A stretch of DNA of 64,000 bases from UBA7985 sp002690455 (GCA_965662775.1 CBFIIW010000004.1:1-64000), one strand, 5' to 3'; positions 35,507 through 44,840 are shown, counted from the stretch's first letter. Notes: generated by a model from the letters alone, not told the origin. Made by a program: numbers and translations.

Positions 35507-37570
35507 TTAGCCACGGCGGCGGCGGCCGCTACCCCGGCGGCGTCCCTCGGCCCTGTCATTATTACCACCGACCCCTACCGCGGCCCGCTCAGGCAGGCTT
35601 ACCACGCTGGAAAGGTTATGGAAGTCTGCCGTCTTATGAGGAATGGCCATGGCCTCGACGAAGTGCTGTTGAAACATGGGTTCGACAGCAGTTTCGACCT
35701 TCTCGATGTTTCGAACGGCTTCCTCGATATCCCGGCGCGCCTGCGCATTGAGCAAGGCGATCCGCGCGCCAGTTCCCGCCGCATTGCCCACGGACGCCAC
35801 TGAAGCAAGATCGCAATCCGGAATCATGCCCAGCACCATGGCATGCTTTACGTCAATGTGAGAGCCAAAGGCACCGGCAAGATACACTCGCTCGACTGGC
35901 CGTTGGTCACCGTCGGCCTCAAGCTTGTCCTTGAGCAGCCGGTATCCGGCGTAGAGCGCCGCCTTGGCCATCTGGATCGCTCGTACGTCGTTCTGCGTAA
36001 CTGTTATGGTTGGGCCATCGTCTGCGCTCGCGTCATAGATGACGTAGGCAAATGTCCGGCCATCGGGCACGATCCGGTGGGTGAGGGCCTGCCGCCCCCC
36101 GTCAATGGCGCCATCTTCGTTCATCAGCCCGGCGAGAAACATCTCTGAGAGCGCTTCAATGATGCCAGAGCCACAGATGCCGGTGATGCCCGTGCCAGAG
36201 GTTTCATCCTCAAAACCGGCCTCGTTCGACCACAGATCGCTGCCAATGACTTTAAATGCCGGCTCCAGCGTCTGCGGGTCGATCTTCACTCGCTCGATCG
36301 CCCCCGGCGCAGCTCGCTGACCGCTTGAAATTTGTGCGCCTTCGAAGGCCGGGCCTGTCGGAGAGGACGCAGCCATCACCCGGTCCCTATCGCCCAGCAA
36401 CATTTCAGCATTCGTGCCGACATCCACGATGAAGGTGAGCTTCTCGCTTTGGTCAGGCCGCTCCGCCAAAGCGACACCAGCCGTATCTGCCCCCACGTGC
36501 CCCGCGATGCAGGGCAGGACATAAGCCCCCGCACCACGGTTCAGGTTGATATCCAGATCACGCGCCTTCAGCCGCGTACCGAAATCTGTAGCCAGCGCAA
36601 AGGGTGCCCCGCCCAGTTCAACCGGGTCCATGCCGAGTAGTAAGTGGTGCATGATCGGATTGGACACCAGTGTCACGTCGAGAATATCAGTCACCGCGAT
36701 CCCGGCTTCCTCGGCTGTCGCCACCGCCAGTTCGTTCAGTGCAGAGCGCACGGCCGCGGTCATCTCGGCATCCCCGCCCGGGTTCATCATCGAATACGAC
36801 ACGCGGGACATAACATCTTCGCCAAAGCGGATCTGAGGGTTCATCAGTCCACTGGAAGCCAGCACTTCGCCCGTCCCCAAGTCGCAGAGGTGCGCAGCGA
36901 TGGTCGTCGAGCCCAGATCCACCGCCAGACCAAAGACCCGCTCTTGTAAGCCCGGCCAAAGCGCAACCAGCTCTTCACCATCGCGTACAGCCGCCGTGAC
37001 CTGCCAGTTCCCCTTACGCAAGATCGGCTGCATGGTCCGCATCAGCCCAAAGTCGGTCTCCAACCCCGTTAGACCCCACTGCTGCTCCAGCGCCTCATGA
37101 ATCCTTCCGAGGTCGGAGCTGGGCTCGTGCATGTCCGGTTCGCGCACAGTTATAAAGTGCAGGCGAACGGTGGGATCGATGGCGATCACCCGCTCGTCCG
37201 CCGACTTGCGCACAACCTGCTTGTGAACCTGAGCGTCGGGGGGGACGTCGACCACCAGATCGCCTTGGAGCAGGGTCTGGCAGGACAGCCGTCGATCGGT
37301 CTTCATATTTCGCTTGGTGGCGTAGCGGGTTTCGACCGCATTCGGCAAGGAAGCATGGTGCGCGGAAGATGTGATCCCATGCTTGGCAAAGTCGCCCTCG
37401 CCCAGGGTGATCTGGCAGCGCCCACACATGCCGTTTCCGCCGCATAAGCTGTCGATATCCACGCCAAGGCGTCGCGCTGCCTGCAGCACGGGGGTGCCGA
37501 CGGGAAAATCGCCTCGCTTGCCGGAAGGGGTGAAGACGAGGCGGGCAGTGGCTGGTGCTTTTTCTGTCAT
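35507..37570 (-). CDS. Corrinoid-activation protein, RamA-like (2Fe-2S + ASKHA, DUF4445)
   Basis: 687 residues. An N-terminal 2Fe-2S ferredoxin domain has C43, C49, C52 (CGGNGMCGRC) and C97. A linker follows, then an ASKHA ATPase domain from about residue 213 (FGLAVDLGSTTIAAHLCDL) with IVDVGTNAEMLLGD, GICGSGIIEALSEMF and VYLAGAFGSHID. RamA-type proteins reduce Co(II) corrinoid to Co(I) with ATP so that MttB-type methyltransferases can work. The nearby MttB homologue is the natural client. The C-terminus is a Gly/Arg-rich tail. Confidence 0.92.
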   Translation of the reverse strand: MTEKAPATARLVFTPSGKRGDFPVGTPVLQAARRLGVDIDSLCGGNGMCGRCQITLGEGDFAKHGITSSAHHASLPNAVETRYATKRNMKTDRRLSCQTLLQGDLVVDVPPDAQVHKQVVRKSADERVIAIDPTVRLHFITVREPDMHEPSSDLGRIHEALEQQWGLTGLETDFGLMRTMQPILRKGNWQVTAAVRDGEELVALWPGLQERVFGLAVDLGSTTIAAHLCDLGTGEVLASSGLMNPQIRFGEDVMSRVSYSMMNPGGDAEMTAAVRSALNELAVATAEEAGIAVTDILDVTLVSNPIMHHLLLGMDPVELGGAPFALATDFGTRLKARDLDINLNRGAGAYVLPCIAGHVGADTAGVALAERPDQSEKLTFIVDVGTNAEMLLGDRDRVMAASSPTGPAFEGAQISSGQRAAPGAIERVKIDPQTLEPAFKVIGSDLWSNEAGFEDETSGTGITGICGSGIIEALSEMFLAGLMNEDGAIDGGRQALTHRIVPDGRTFAYVIYDASADDGPTITVTQNDVRAIQMAKAALYAGYRLLKDKLEADGDQRPVERVYLAGAFGSHIDVKHAMVLGMIPDCDLASVASVGNAAGTGARIALLNAQARRDIEEAVRNIEKVETAVEPMFQQHFVEAMAIPHKTADFHNLSSVVSLPERAAVGVGGNNDRAEGRRRGSGRRRRG

Positions 37571-37649
37571 GAGCGCTTTTTAGCCGTTTGTTCGGGGATA
37601 CATCGACCTGTTTGCGGCCTGCAAATTGCCTAGATGCGGCCAAGCCGCC

Positions 37650-37682
37650 AAAGGCACAGCCAAAGGCAAAGGCACAGCCAAA
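37650..37682. repeat. Direct repeat, 15 bp twice
   Basis: AAAGGCACAGCCAAA occurs at 37650-37664 and 37668-37682 in the 249-bp gap between the corrinoid-activation gene and sufA. Nothing else recognised in that gap. Confidence 0.7.
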
Positions 37683-37819
37683 AAGGATTGCGGGGGAAAC
37701 TGCGAAGAGGTTCAGTCCTTTGTCCGTCGGGTATCGGAACCCGGCCTACTCACTGGTGCAAACCAAGCAGCCCTTAAAAACTAGGGTCAGACGCAAAGGG
37801 CAATCCGGTCAGCGCCCGT

Positions 37820-38158
37820 CTAGAAAGCGACCGACTGTCCACAGCCACAGCGGGCTGTTTCATTGGGATTCTCAAAGGTAAACCCCGAAGATAGGCGATC
37901 CTCATTATAGTCCATGGTCGAGCCGAGCAAAAACATGAAGGCTGCAGGCTCGATGAAAATCCGCACGCCTTTGTCCTGTACTTCTTCTTCCAATGCTGAC
38001 TTCTCCGCCGCGTACTCAACGAAGTATTCCATGCCAGAGCAGCCACCCTTCTTCACACCCACACGCAAGCCGAGAACGGCCTTGTCGCCAGACGTTTCGA
38101 TCAAAGATTTGACACGATCAGCCGCTTTGTCGGTCAGATTAAGTACGTTCTCCATCAT
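37820..38158 (-). CDS. sufA: SufA/IscA-type iron-sulfur carrier
   Basis: 112-residue A-type carrier that takes clusters from SufBCD to target proteins. The three conserved cysteines are visible: C40 in KKGGCSGMEY, and C104 and C106 in ARCGCGQSVAF. The start has two adjacent ATG codons. It lies 236 bp downstream of sufT, so it may be read from the suf operon or from its own promoter; the gap has no gene. Confidence 0.93.
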   Translation of the reverse strand: MMENVLNLTDKAADRVKSLIETSGDKAVLGLRVGVKKGGCSGMEYFVEYAAEKSALEEEVQDKGVRIFIEPAAFMFLLGSTMDYNEDRLSSGFTFENPNETARCGCGQSVAF

Positions 38159-38394
38159 GATCAGGACCTCTATTCCCTGAGTAGGCCAGCATGGTGGCCG
38201 TCTTCGGTCTTAACATTAGTCACGCCCAACTACAGGCACGAATAACTATAGGCACGAAAACGAAAGGCCGCAAAGCCCTCGCGCCGAGTGCGTCATCAGC
38301 ACCCATCATCTCTGCCCTTTACATGCATCGTCTCAGTCCCGTTCACAAGGCTCCGTCCAGAGATTCAAATACGGGACTACAGCCTGACCACCCA

Positions 38395-38841
38395 CTAAAG
38401 ACCCAGCACCAGTTGGGCATCTTCACTGGCGCGATCGGGGGTCCAAACCGGCTCCCAGACCAGCCGGACGGTCGCCTTGCCCACACCTTCGACCCCAGCC
38501 AGCGCTGCTGCAACGTGGCCCGGCATCTCTCCGGCAACCGGACAGGCTGGTGCGGTCAGGGTCATGTCGACCTCAACATCACCGGTTTCCGCATTCTGAT
38601 CGAGGCGGTAAATTAACCCAAGATCATAGATATTGATCGGAATTTCCGGATCATGGACGGTCTGCATCGCCGCAACCATTCCCGCCTCGCTGGCCAGTGT
38701 TGAACCCGCGCGCAAGGGCTCTCCGGCCTCAGCGATGAAGGTGGTACCGTCCCGACGCACGCGAACGCCCGCCGCAGGGTCCATCGTCACCCCCGGATCG
38801 GGCATGAAATCCGCGAGGGTTTTGAAGTCCTGATCACTCAT
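38395..38841 (-). CDS. sufT: SufT-type MIP18/DUF59 protein
   Basis: 148 residues. The C-terminal DUF59 domain shows MQTVHDPEIPINIYDLGLIY, DVEVDMTLTAPACPVAGEMP with the conserved Cys, and VRLVWEPVWTPDRASEDAQL. It is preceded by an N-terminal extension of about 55 residues, as in alphaproteobacterial SUF assembly proteins. It helps mature iron-sulfur proteins. It overlaps the sufS stop by 4 nt. Confidence 0.92.
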   Translation of the reverse strand: MSDQDFKTLADFMPDPGVTMDPAAGVRVRRDGTTFIAEAGEPLRAGSTLASEAGMVAAMQTVHDPEIPINIYDLGLIYRLDQNAETGDVEVDMTLTAPACPVAGEMPGHVAAALAGVEGVGKATVRLVWEPVWTPDRASEDAQLVLGL

Positions 38842-40082
38842 CCCAACAACTCCCGGCAGACTGCAAGCCCATCGAGCAGCGCATCAACATCGTCGCGTCC
38901 ATTGTAAGCGGCGAACGAAGCTCGCGCGGTTGAATGCACACCCAGACGGTCATGGAGCGGCTCGGCGCAGTGCTGACCGACGCGCAGCGCCACCCCGGTC
39001 CGGTCAAGAATGGTTCCAACATCGTTGGCGTGATGCTCACCCAGTTGGAATGCCAACACGGAGACCTTTTCTGGTGCCGTGCCAAACACACGTACGTCGT
39101 TGCTCACGGCCAAGCGCTGCATGGCATAGTCCAGCAGGTCGGCCTCGTGGGCAGCAATGGCTTGGAGCCCGACGCCTTCAACCCAATCAACCGCAGCACC
39201 CAGACCGACAGCTTCGACAATTGCGGGGGTGCCGGCTTCGAAACGGAAAGGTGGTTCGCGGAAGGTTGTACCGGCAAACGAGACAGTATCGATCATGTCG
39301 CCACCGCCCTGGTAGGGTGGCATGGCATCGAGCAAGTCGTACTTTCCATAGAGCACACCAATACCCGTCGGCCCATAAAGCTTGTGACCGGTCCAGGCCA
39401 GAAAATCCACGTCCAGCGCTCGAACATCGACGCGCCGGTGAGTCACGGCTTGTGAAGCGTCAAGCAGAACGAGCGCACCCTTAGCGTGGGCGCGGGAAAT
39501 AATATCCTCGACGGGTAACACGGTCCCAAGCACGTTGGAGACAAAAGCGCAGGCGACCATCCGGGTTCGCTCACCAAGCTTTTCAACAAAATCATCCATA
39601 TCCAGCGTGCCGTCCGACTGGATATCAACGGCACGCACGACGGCGCCAGTTTCCTCGGCAATCAACTGCCAGGGGACGATATTGGCGTGGTGTTCGAGCA
39701 CCGTGAGGAGAATTTCATCACCGGGTCGCAGGTTCTTGCGACCCCAGGACTGGGCGACGAGATTGATGGCTTCGGTGGTGTTCTTTGTGAACACAACTTC
39801 CCGGTCCTCTGCCCCCATGAAGCCGGCGACCTTCGTGCGTGCCGCTTCGAAGGCGTCGGTGGCCTCCTGACTGAGCCGGTGCACCCCGCGATGAACGTTG
39901 GCGTAGGAGGTCTTCATAAAGCTGTCCATGGCGTCCGTCACGGCCAGCGGCTTCTGAGACGATGCTGCAGAATCAAGGAAGATCAGCCGCTTATCGTCGT
40001 AGACCCGGCGCTTTAAGGTTGGAAACTCCGACCGGATCGCCGCGAGATCGAAGCTGGTGGCCATAGGTTGGGTGTGGCTCAC
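38838..40082 (-). CDS. sufS: Cysteine desulfurase SufS
   Basis: 414-residue PLP enzyme that takes sulfur from cysteine. Visible: H131 in LEHHANIVPW, D208 and Q211 in LLDASQAVTHRRVDV, the PLP lysine K234 in TGHKLYGPTG, and the persulfide Cys372 in RVGQHCAEPLHDRLG. It overlaps both sufD and sufT by 4 nt, so translation is coupled. The PLP-precursor gene pdxJ lies upstream in the same operon. Confidence 0.96.
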   Translation of the reverse strand: MSHTQPMATSFDLAAIRSEFPTLKRRVYDDKRLIFLDSAASSQKPLAVTDAMDSFMKTSYANVHRGVHRLSQEATDAFEAARTKVAGFMGAEDREVVFTKNTTEAINLVAQSWGRKNLRPGDEILLTVLEHHANIVPWQLIAEETGAVVRAVDIQSDGTLDMDDFVEKLGERTRMVACAFVSNVLGTVLPVEDIISRAHAKGALVLLDASQAVTHRRVDVRALDVDFLAWTGHKLYGPTGIGVLYGKYDLLDAMPPYQGGGDMIDTVSFAGTTFREPPFRFEAGTPAIVEAVGLGAAVDWVEGVGLQAIAAHEADLLDYAMQRLAVSNDVRVFGTAPEKVSVLAFQLGEHHANDVGTILDRTGVALRVGQHCAEPLHDRLGVHSTARASFAAYNGRDDVDALLDGLAVCRELLG

Positions 40083-41239
40083 AGTGCCAGCTCCTCAAAA
40101 GCCCCCGGCACCCCCAACCAAGCTTTCAGCTTTTCATCGAGCATCGCCTCGACCGCATCGGGCAGGTCGACCGCAGCCAAGGGCTCACGAGCGAAGGCCA
40201 GGACCAGGAGAGCCCGCGCGCGCGATTCTTCGATTCCACGGGTACGGAGATAGAAGAGCGCTTCGTCACTCAGATCGCCCACAGTCGCCCCGTGGGAGCA
40301 CTTCACATCGTCTGCAAATATCTCAAGCTCAGGTTTGGTGAAGGCCTGCGCCCTGTCCGAGAGCATCAGTGCGCGAGAGAGCTGGTCCCCCTCGATCCGC
40401 TGACTGTCCTGTGCAACGTGAATGCCACCCTGAAAGATTGCAGTGGCCTGTTCGTCAACCACCGTGCGCACCTGTTGGTCAGAGGTCGTATCGGCGGCCA
40501 GGTGGCGCACACTCGTGACGAAATCGCTGTGCTCTTGACCCGTTTTCAAGACAAGTGCTGCCAGTCCGGCGTGGGCACCAGCGGCATTGATGTCGACGTG
40601 CTGCTCAATCCGGTGCAGCCCGCCACCGATCGTCACGACAAGACAATCGTATCGGGCGCTTTCAGCTAGACGGGCCGCGGTACGGTGGGTTTGGGTACCT
40701 GCCCCGCCATCCTCAACGAGGATGACTCGGGTCAGATGGGCTCCCTCGGCCAGTTCAATGTTCGTATCGCTGTTCAACCAACTGTCATCGGTATTTCCCC
40801 AGCGCTCGATCAGGGTCGCCTGCGCTCCGGGAGCGAGACGGATCTGATTGTTGGCGTTTACCAGCGCGTTCTCGGCCATAGGACCAAAGCGGGCGAAGAC
40901 CGGCTTCAACCGCACTTTTTCTGGGACGTCGAACAGGAAGCCTTCGCCGGCGAGGCTGGCGTTGAGCAGGCTCAGGGCGTCGGTATCCGGGTCGGCGCTT
41001 CGGTGAGACACTTCAGCAGCGGGTATGGGACCGAACAGTCCACTTTGCTCTTGGTTGATGCGAAGGCCTGCAGGCGCCAGTGCCCTACCCAGAGGTCCGG
41101 TAAGGTCAGTATAGCGCCAGGCCTCGACCCGACGGTTGGGAAAACCCCGTTCCCGAAGGCTCGCGAATGCAGCAGCATTCTGCACCGCACCTGCGCCATC
41201 AAGTCGATCAAGAAAGTCTGCGCCGAAAACGTCTGTCAT
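40079..41239 (-). CDS. sufD: SUF scaffold subunit SufD
   Basis: 386-residue partner of SufB and SufC in the scaffold that builds iron-sulfur clusters. The C-terminal beta-helix shows NQQVRTVVDEQ-like repeats (DQQVRTVVDEQATAIFQGGI), then DVKCSHGATVGDLSDEALFYLRTRGI, with the His needed for iron binding. The N-terminus RVEAWRYTDLTGPLGRAL is family-typical. It overlaps sufC and sufS by 4 nt each. Confidence 0.94.
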   Translation of the reverse strand: MTDVFGADFLDRLDGAGAVQNAAAFASLRERGFPNRRVEAWRYTDLTGPLGRALAPAGLRINQEQSGLFGPIPAAEVSHRSADPDTDALSLLNASLAGEGFLFDVPEKVRLKPVFARFGPMAENALVNANNQIRLAPGAQATLIERWGNTDDSWLNSDTNIELAEGAHLTRVILVEDGGAGTQTHRTAARLAESARYDCLVVTIGGGLHRIEQHVDINAAGAHAGLAALVLKTGQEHSDFVTSVRHLAADTTSDQQVRTVVDEQATAIFQGGIHVAQDSQRIEGDQLSRALMLSDRAQAFTKPELEIFADDVKCSHGATVGDLSDEALFYLRTRGIEESRARALLVLAFAREPLAAVDLPDAVEAMLDEKLKAWLGVPGAFEELAL

Positions 41240-41982
41240 GCCGCTTGGAACTCCGCGTAACCAGACTGTTCAACCTCCAGTGCCAGCGACTTATCGCCAG
41301 ATCGTACGATTCGGCCATCGCTCAGAATATGGACGTGATCGGGGACGATGTATTCAAGAAGGCGCTGGTAGTGGGTAATCACCAGGAAGGATCGATCCTT
41401 GGAGCGGAGGGCATTGACGCCATCAGCAACCACACGCAGAGCGTCGATATCTAGCCCTGAATCGGTCTCGTCAAGCACAGCCATCCGGGGTTCGAGCAGT
41501 GCCATCTGCAAAGTCTCAAAGCGCTTTTTCTCGCCACCGGAAAAACCGACGTTGACCGCGCGCTTGAGCATATCGTTACCGATGCCCAGCGTCTTGGCCT
41601 TCGCGCGTAATTCCCGGACAAAGGCCAGCGCGTCAAGTCCGTCGAGCCCAGCGGCCTTACGCTTTGCATTCACGGCCGACTGCAAGAAGGTCGAAGCCTG
41701 CACCCCAGGGATTTCCACCGGATACTGAAAGGCTTGGAACAGGCCTGCGTGGGCGCGTTCTTCGGGCTCCATCTCCATGAGGTCAGCACCGTCAAGCCGG
41801 ACGCTGCCACCGGTCACTTGGTAGCCAGGTTTCCCTGAAAGGACGTTTGCGGTGGTCGACTTACCCGAGCCATTGGGGCCCATGATCGCGTGGACTTCAC
41901 CCGCTGCAATCTGCAGGTCAATGCCCTTGAGAATTTTTGTACCGTCTTCGAGGTCGGCGCGAAGGCCTTTGATATCCAGCAT
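41236..41982 (-). CDS. sufC: SUF ATPase SufC
   Basis: 248-residue ABC ATPase of the SufBCD complex. Walker A IMGPNGSGKSTTANVL is at about residues 33-48, the signature is NVGFSGGEKKRFE, Walker B is MAVLDETDSGLDIDAL and the H-loop is LVITHYQRLLEYI. No membrane domain, as expected. It lies 7 nt after pdxJ and overlaps sufD by 4 nt. Confidence 0.97.
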   Translation of the reverse strand: MLDIKGLRADLEDGTKILKGIDLQIAAGEVHAIMGPNGSGKSTTANVLSGKPGYQVTGGSVRLDGADLMEMEPEERAHAGLFQAFQYPVEIPGVQASTFLQSAVNAKRKAAGLDGLDALAFVRELRAKAKTLGIGNDMLKRAVNVGFSGGEKKRFETLQMALLEPRMAVLDETDSGLDIDALRVVADGVNALRSKDRSFLVITHYQRLLEYIVPDHVHILSDGRIVRSGDKSLALEVEQSGYAEFQAA

Positions 41983-41989
41983 AGGTGGC

Positions 41990-42733
41990 TCAGATCCCTT
42001 GGTCGTCAGAAACGACAGCTTTAAAGTCAGCCACCGCGTCGGTCAGCCCGCGAAACAGAGCATCGCTGGCGATCCGGTGGCCGATGGAAAATTCGTCGAA
42101 AACCACACGGGCGCAGAGGGGGCCCAGGTTTTCGACGGTCAGGTCGTGGCCTCCATTCAAGCGCAGACCGAGCGCTCGAGCTTGCTCGGCCGCGGCTTCG
42201 ATGTCATCCAGTGCAGCGGCAAAATCACCGCGCCCGTGGGCGTCCGCATACAGCCCGGTGTAGATTTCCACCCCGTCACAGCCGCCTTTGGCTGCAAGCA
42301 GCACAGAGGCAGGATCAGGGTCGACAAACACGGCTGTGCGGATCCCTGCAGCGCGCATTCTCGCACAACAGGTGCCCAGGGCGGTATGGTCGTCTTCGCC
42401 TCGCCAACCGCGCGAAGACGTGACTTCCCCGGCCATAACCGGGACGATGGTGAACTGTGTCGGGCGCACGGCTTCGACGAGATTAAGCAAGTCATCCCGC
42501 AGGTCGCCCTCGATGTTGAACTCGACCCGACGGTCGCGTACCTCCGGCATGTCTGCAATGGTCCGGACATCCGCCAAGGTTATGTGGCGCTCATCGGCAC
42601 GCGGGTGCACCGTCAGGCCCTCAGCCCCACCCGCCAGTGCCAGCCGCGCGCCTTCCACCAGGTCGGGTTTCCCTGAACCGCGTGAGTTTCTCAGCAGTGC
42701 GATCTTATTGATGTTCACCGACAGCAAGGTCAT
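41990..42733 (-). CDS. pdxJ: Pyridoxine 5'-phosphate synthase, inside the suf operon
   Basis: 247-residue TIM-barrel enzyme that makes pyridoxine phosphate in the DXP-dependent PLP pathway. Visible: LSVNINKIALLRNSRG, LTVHPRADERHI, VEFNIEGD with the catalytic Glu, and LNGGHDLTVENL. The N-terminal NINKIALLRNSRG differs from the E. coli form (NIDHVATLRQARG) but fits a known PdxJ branch. It overlaps the sufB stop by 4 nt and precedes sufC by 7 nt, so it is embedded in the operon. A link to the PLP enzyme SufS is an inference. Confidence 0.93.
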   Translation of the reverse strand: MTLLSVNINKIALLRNSRGSGKPDLVEGARLALAGGAEGLTVHPRADERHITLADVRTIADMPEVRDRRVEFNIEGDLRDDLLNLVEAVRPTQFTIVPVMAGEVTSSRGWRGEDDHTALGTCCARMRAAGIRTAVFVDPDPASVLLAAKGGCDGVEIYTGLYADAHGRGDFAAALDDIEAAAEQARALGLRLNGGHDLTVENLGPLCARVVFDEFSIGHRIASDALFRGLTDAVADFKAVVSDDQGI

Positions 42734-44199
42734 CCAACGGAGCCTTCGAGGCTGATGGCGACCAGCTTCTGCGCCTCTACCGCAAACTCCATGGGCAGTT
42801 CCTGCAGCACGTCCTTTACAAAGCCGTTGACGATCAGCGCCAGCGCTTCTTCTTCGTCCATGCCGCGCTGACGACAGTAAAACAGCTGGTCTTCGGAAAC
42901 CTTTGAGGTGGTCGCTTCGTGCTCAAACATTGAGGTGGCGTTACCAGCTTCAATGTAAGGAACGGTGTGCGCGCCACAGCGGTCGCCTATCAGCAGACTG
43001 TCACACTGGGTAAAGTTTCGCGCGCCCTTGGCAGTGCGGGTTGATTTAACCAGACCGCGGTAGGTCTGGTTCGACCGACCAGCCGAGATGCCTTTCGAGA
43101 TGATGCGCGAGCGAGAGTTCTTACCGACGTGCACCATTTTGGTACCGGTATCAGCTTGCTGAAGGTTGTTGGTGATGGCGACCGAGTAGAACTCTCCCTG
43201 GCTTTCCTCCCCGATGAGCATGCACGACGGATACTTCCACGTGATGGCCGAGCCGGTCTCGACTTGGGTCCACGATACTTTTGAGCGCGCGCCCTGGCAC
43301 TTGGCACGCTTGGTGACAAAGTTGTAGATGCCGCCTCGCCCGTGCTCGTCGCCAGGATACCAGTTCTGGACGGTGGAGTACTTAATTTCGGCCTCTTCCA
43401 GCGCGACCAGTTCGACCACTGCGGCGTGCAACTGGTTCTCGTCGCGCTGCGGCGCCGTGCAACCCTCTAGGTAGGAAACATAGCCCTGATCTTCGACCAC
43501 GACCAATGTGCGCTCAAACTGCCCGGTGTTCTCCGCGTTGATGCGGAAGTAGGTCGACAATTCCATAGGGCAGGTTACGCCCTTGGGGACGAACACGAAC
43601 GAGCCATCTGTGAACACAGCTGAATTGAGCGCGGCGAAGTAGTTGTCGGTATGGGGAACGACTGAGCCGAGGTACCTGCGCACCAATGCCGGGTGCTCCT
43701 GAACCGCTTCAGAGATCGGCATGAAGATCACCCCTGCCTCGGCAAGTTTGTCTCGGAAGGTGGTGGCCACGGAAACGGAGTCGAAAACAACGTCAACCGC
43801 GACCGAGCGTTGTTGTACCCCGGCGAGCATTTCCTGCTCATGCAACGGAATCCCAAGTTTATTGTAGGTTTCGATCAGTGCCGGGTCGACATCGTCGATC
43901 GTCTCAGGGCGGAACTCGGCCGATTTCGGCGCCGAGTAGTAGTAGGCGTCCTGATAGTCTATCGGTGGAATTTTGAGCTTGGCCCAGTCTGGCGTCGGCA
44001 TCTCCAGCCAATAGCGGTAGGCTTTCAGCCGCCATTCGAGCAGCCACTCAGGTTCGCCCTTCTTGGCAGAGATGAACCGGACGGTGTCTTCACTCAAGCC
44101 CTTGGGCGCGGACTCTGATTCAATATCTGTGACGAAGCCGTACTTATACTTCTCTGCAAGCGCAGAGACCTGTTGAATGGTTTCTACTTCGGCAACCAT
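42730..44199 (-). CDS. sufB: SUF scaffold subunit SufB
   Basis: 489-residue core scaffold protein of SUF iron-sulfur assembly. Visible: WLLEWRLKAYRYW, ALNSAVFTDGSFVFVPKGV, GRSNQTYRGLVK, ARNFTQCDSLLIGD with the cluster-assembly Cys, and MFEHEATTSKVSEDQLFYCRQRG with the conserved Glu. It is 3 nt after the Rrf2 regulator stop and overlaps pdxJ by 4 nt. Normal length. Confidence 0.97.
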   Translation of the reverse strand: MVAEVETIQQVSALAEKYKYGFVTDIESESAPKGLSEDTVRFISAKKGEPEWLLEWRLKAYRYWLEMPTPDWAKLKIPPIDYQDAYYYSAPKSAEFRPETIDDVDPALIETYNKLGIPLHEQEMLAGVQQRSVAVDVVFDSVSVATTFRDKLAEAGVIFMPISEAVQEHPALVRRYLGSVVPHTDNYFAALNSAVFTDGSFVFVPKGVTCPMELSTYFRINAENTGQFERTLVVVEDQGYVSYLEGCTAPQRDENQLHAAVVELVALEEAEIKYSTVQNWYPGDEHGRGGIYNFVTKRAKCQGARSKVSWTQVETGSAITWKYPSCMLIGEESQGEFYSVAITNNLQQADTGTKMVHVGKNSRSRIISKGISAGRSNQTYRGLVKSTRTAKGARNFTQCDSLLIGDRCGAHTVPYIEAGNATSMFEHEATTSKVSEDQLFYCRQRGMDEEEALALIVNGFVKDVLQELPMEFAVEAQKLVAISLEGSVG

Positions 44200-44202
44200 G
44201 GC

Positions 44203-44718
44203 TCAGCGTACCTCCCCGCTCTTGTGGGCTGACGCCCGATGAACTGTAACTCTTCGATCGGCGGTGTTGTTGAGATCAGCGACCTTCGCGTCCAGCGGCC
44301 CGAACATGTTCATCCACGCAGGCGCCATGTCGGCCAGCGTCACACGACTCAGCGCATCGCTGACGGCACTGTTAACGACGGCCCAGTTGCCGCGCATGCC
44401 GCAGAAAGACTGCACGCCGCAGGTATCTTCTTCTCGCTCATCGATACAGGCGGTTAGCGCGAGAGGCCCCTCAATCGCTGCAATGACGTCGCCGATGCTG
44501 ATTTCAGCGGCGTTACGGCTGAGACGATAGCCGCCGGAAGCGCCACGCTGGGCTGTCAGCAGGTCGGCTTTGGAAAGTATCTTCAGGAGCTTGGAGACCG
44601 TGGGTTGCGGCAGCATAAGGGTCTCGGACAGACGCGCGGCCGAGGCCGGCTCTGCGTCTGAAAACGAGAGCTTGGTCAGCAAGATCACGGCGTAATCGGT
44701 CAAGCGCGAGAGCTTCAT
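44203..44718 (-). CDS. Rrf2-family SUF regulator (IscR-like)
   Basis: 171-residue winged-helix regulator. MKLSRLTDYAVILLTKLS starts the Rrf2 fold, the HTH is LPQPTVSKLLKILSKADLL, followed by the wing RGASGGYRL. Cysteines in CIDEREEDTCGVQSFCG (C-x8-C-x5-C) should bind an iron-sulfur cluster that senses cell iron-sulfur status. The ATG at 44718 gives the family N-terminus. First gene of the suf operon; an imperfect dyad lies 30 bp upstream and may be its own operator. Confidence 0.93.
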   Translation of the reverse strand: MKLSRLTDYAVILLTKLSFSDAEPASAARLSETLMLPQPTVSKLLKILSKADLLTAQRGASGGYRLSRNAAEISIGDVIAAIEGPLALTACIDEREEDTCGVQSFCGMRGNWAVVNSAVSDALSRVTLADMAPAWMNMFGPLDAKVADLNNTADRRVTVHRASAHKSGEVR

Positions 44719-44747
44719 GAAGAACCCAGGGTCTATGTTGAAGTATT

Positions 44748-44762
44748 GGACTGCTTTGGTCC
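44748..44762. promoter_or_regulatory. Candidate operator upstream of the suf operon
   Basis: GGAC-N7-GTCC dyad, extended imperfectly to ATTGGAC on one side and GTCCTAAT on the other. It lies 30 bp before the Rrf2 regulator start, where an autoregulatory site is expected. No match to a known IscR consensus is claimed. Confidence 0.35.
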
Positions 44763-44840
44763 TAATGAAAATAGAAGGCCTGCGCCCAGCTTTCAACCGT
44801 CATTGGGTCGCGGTTCTGGAGGGCTGGATTGCGCCGACTT

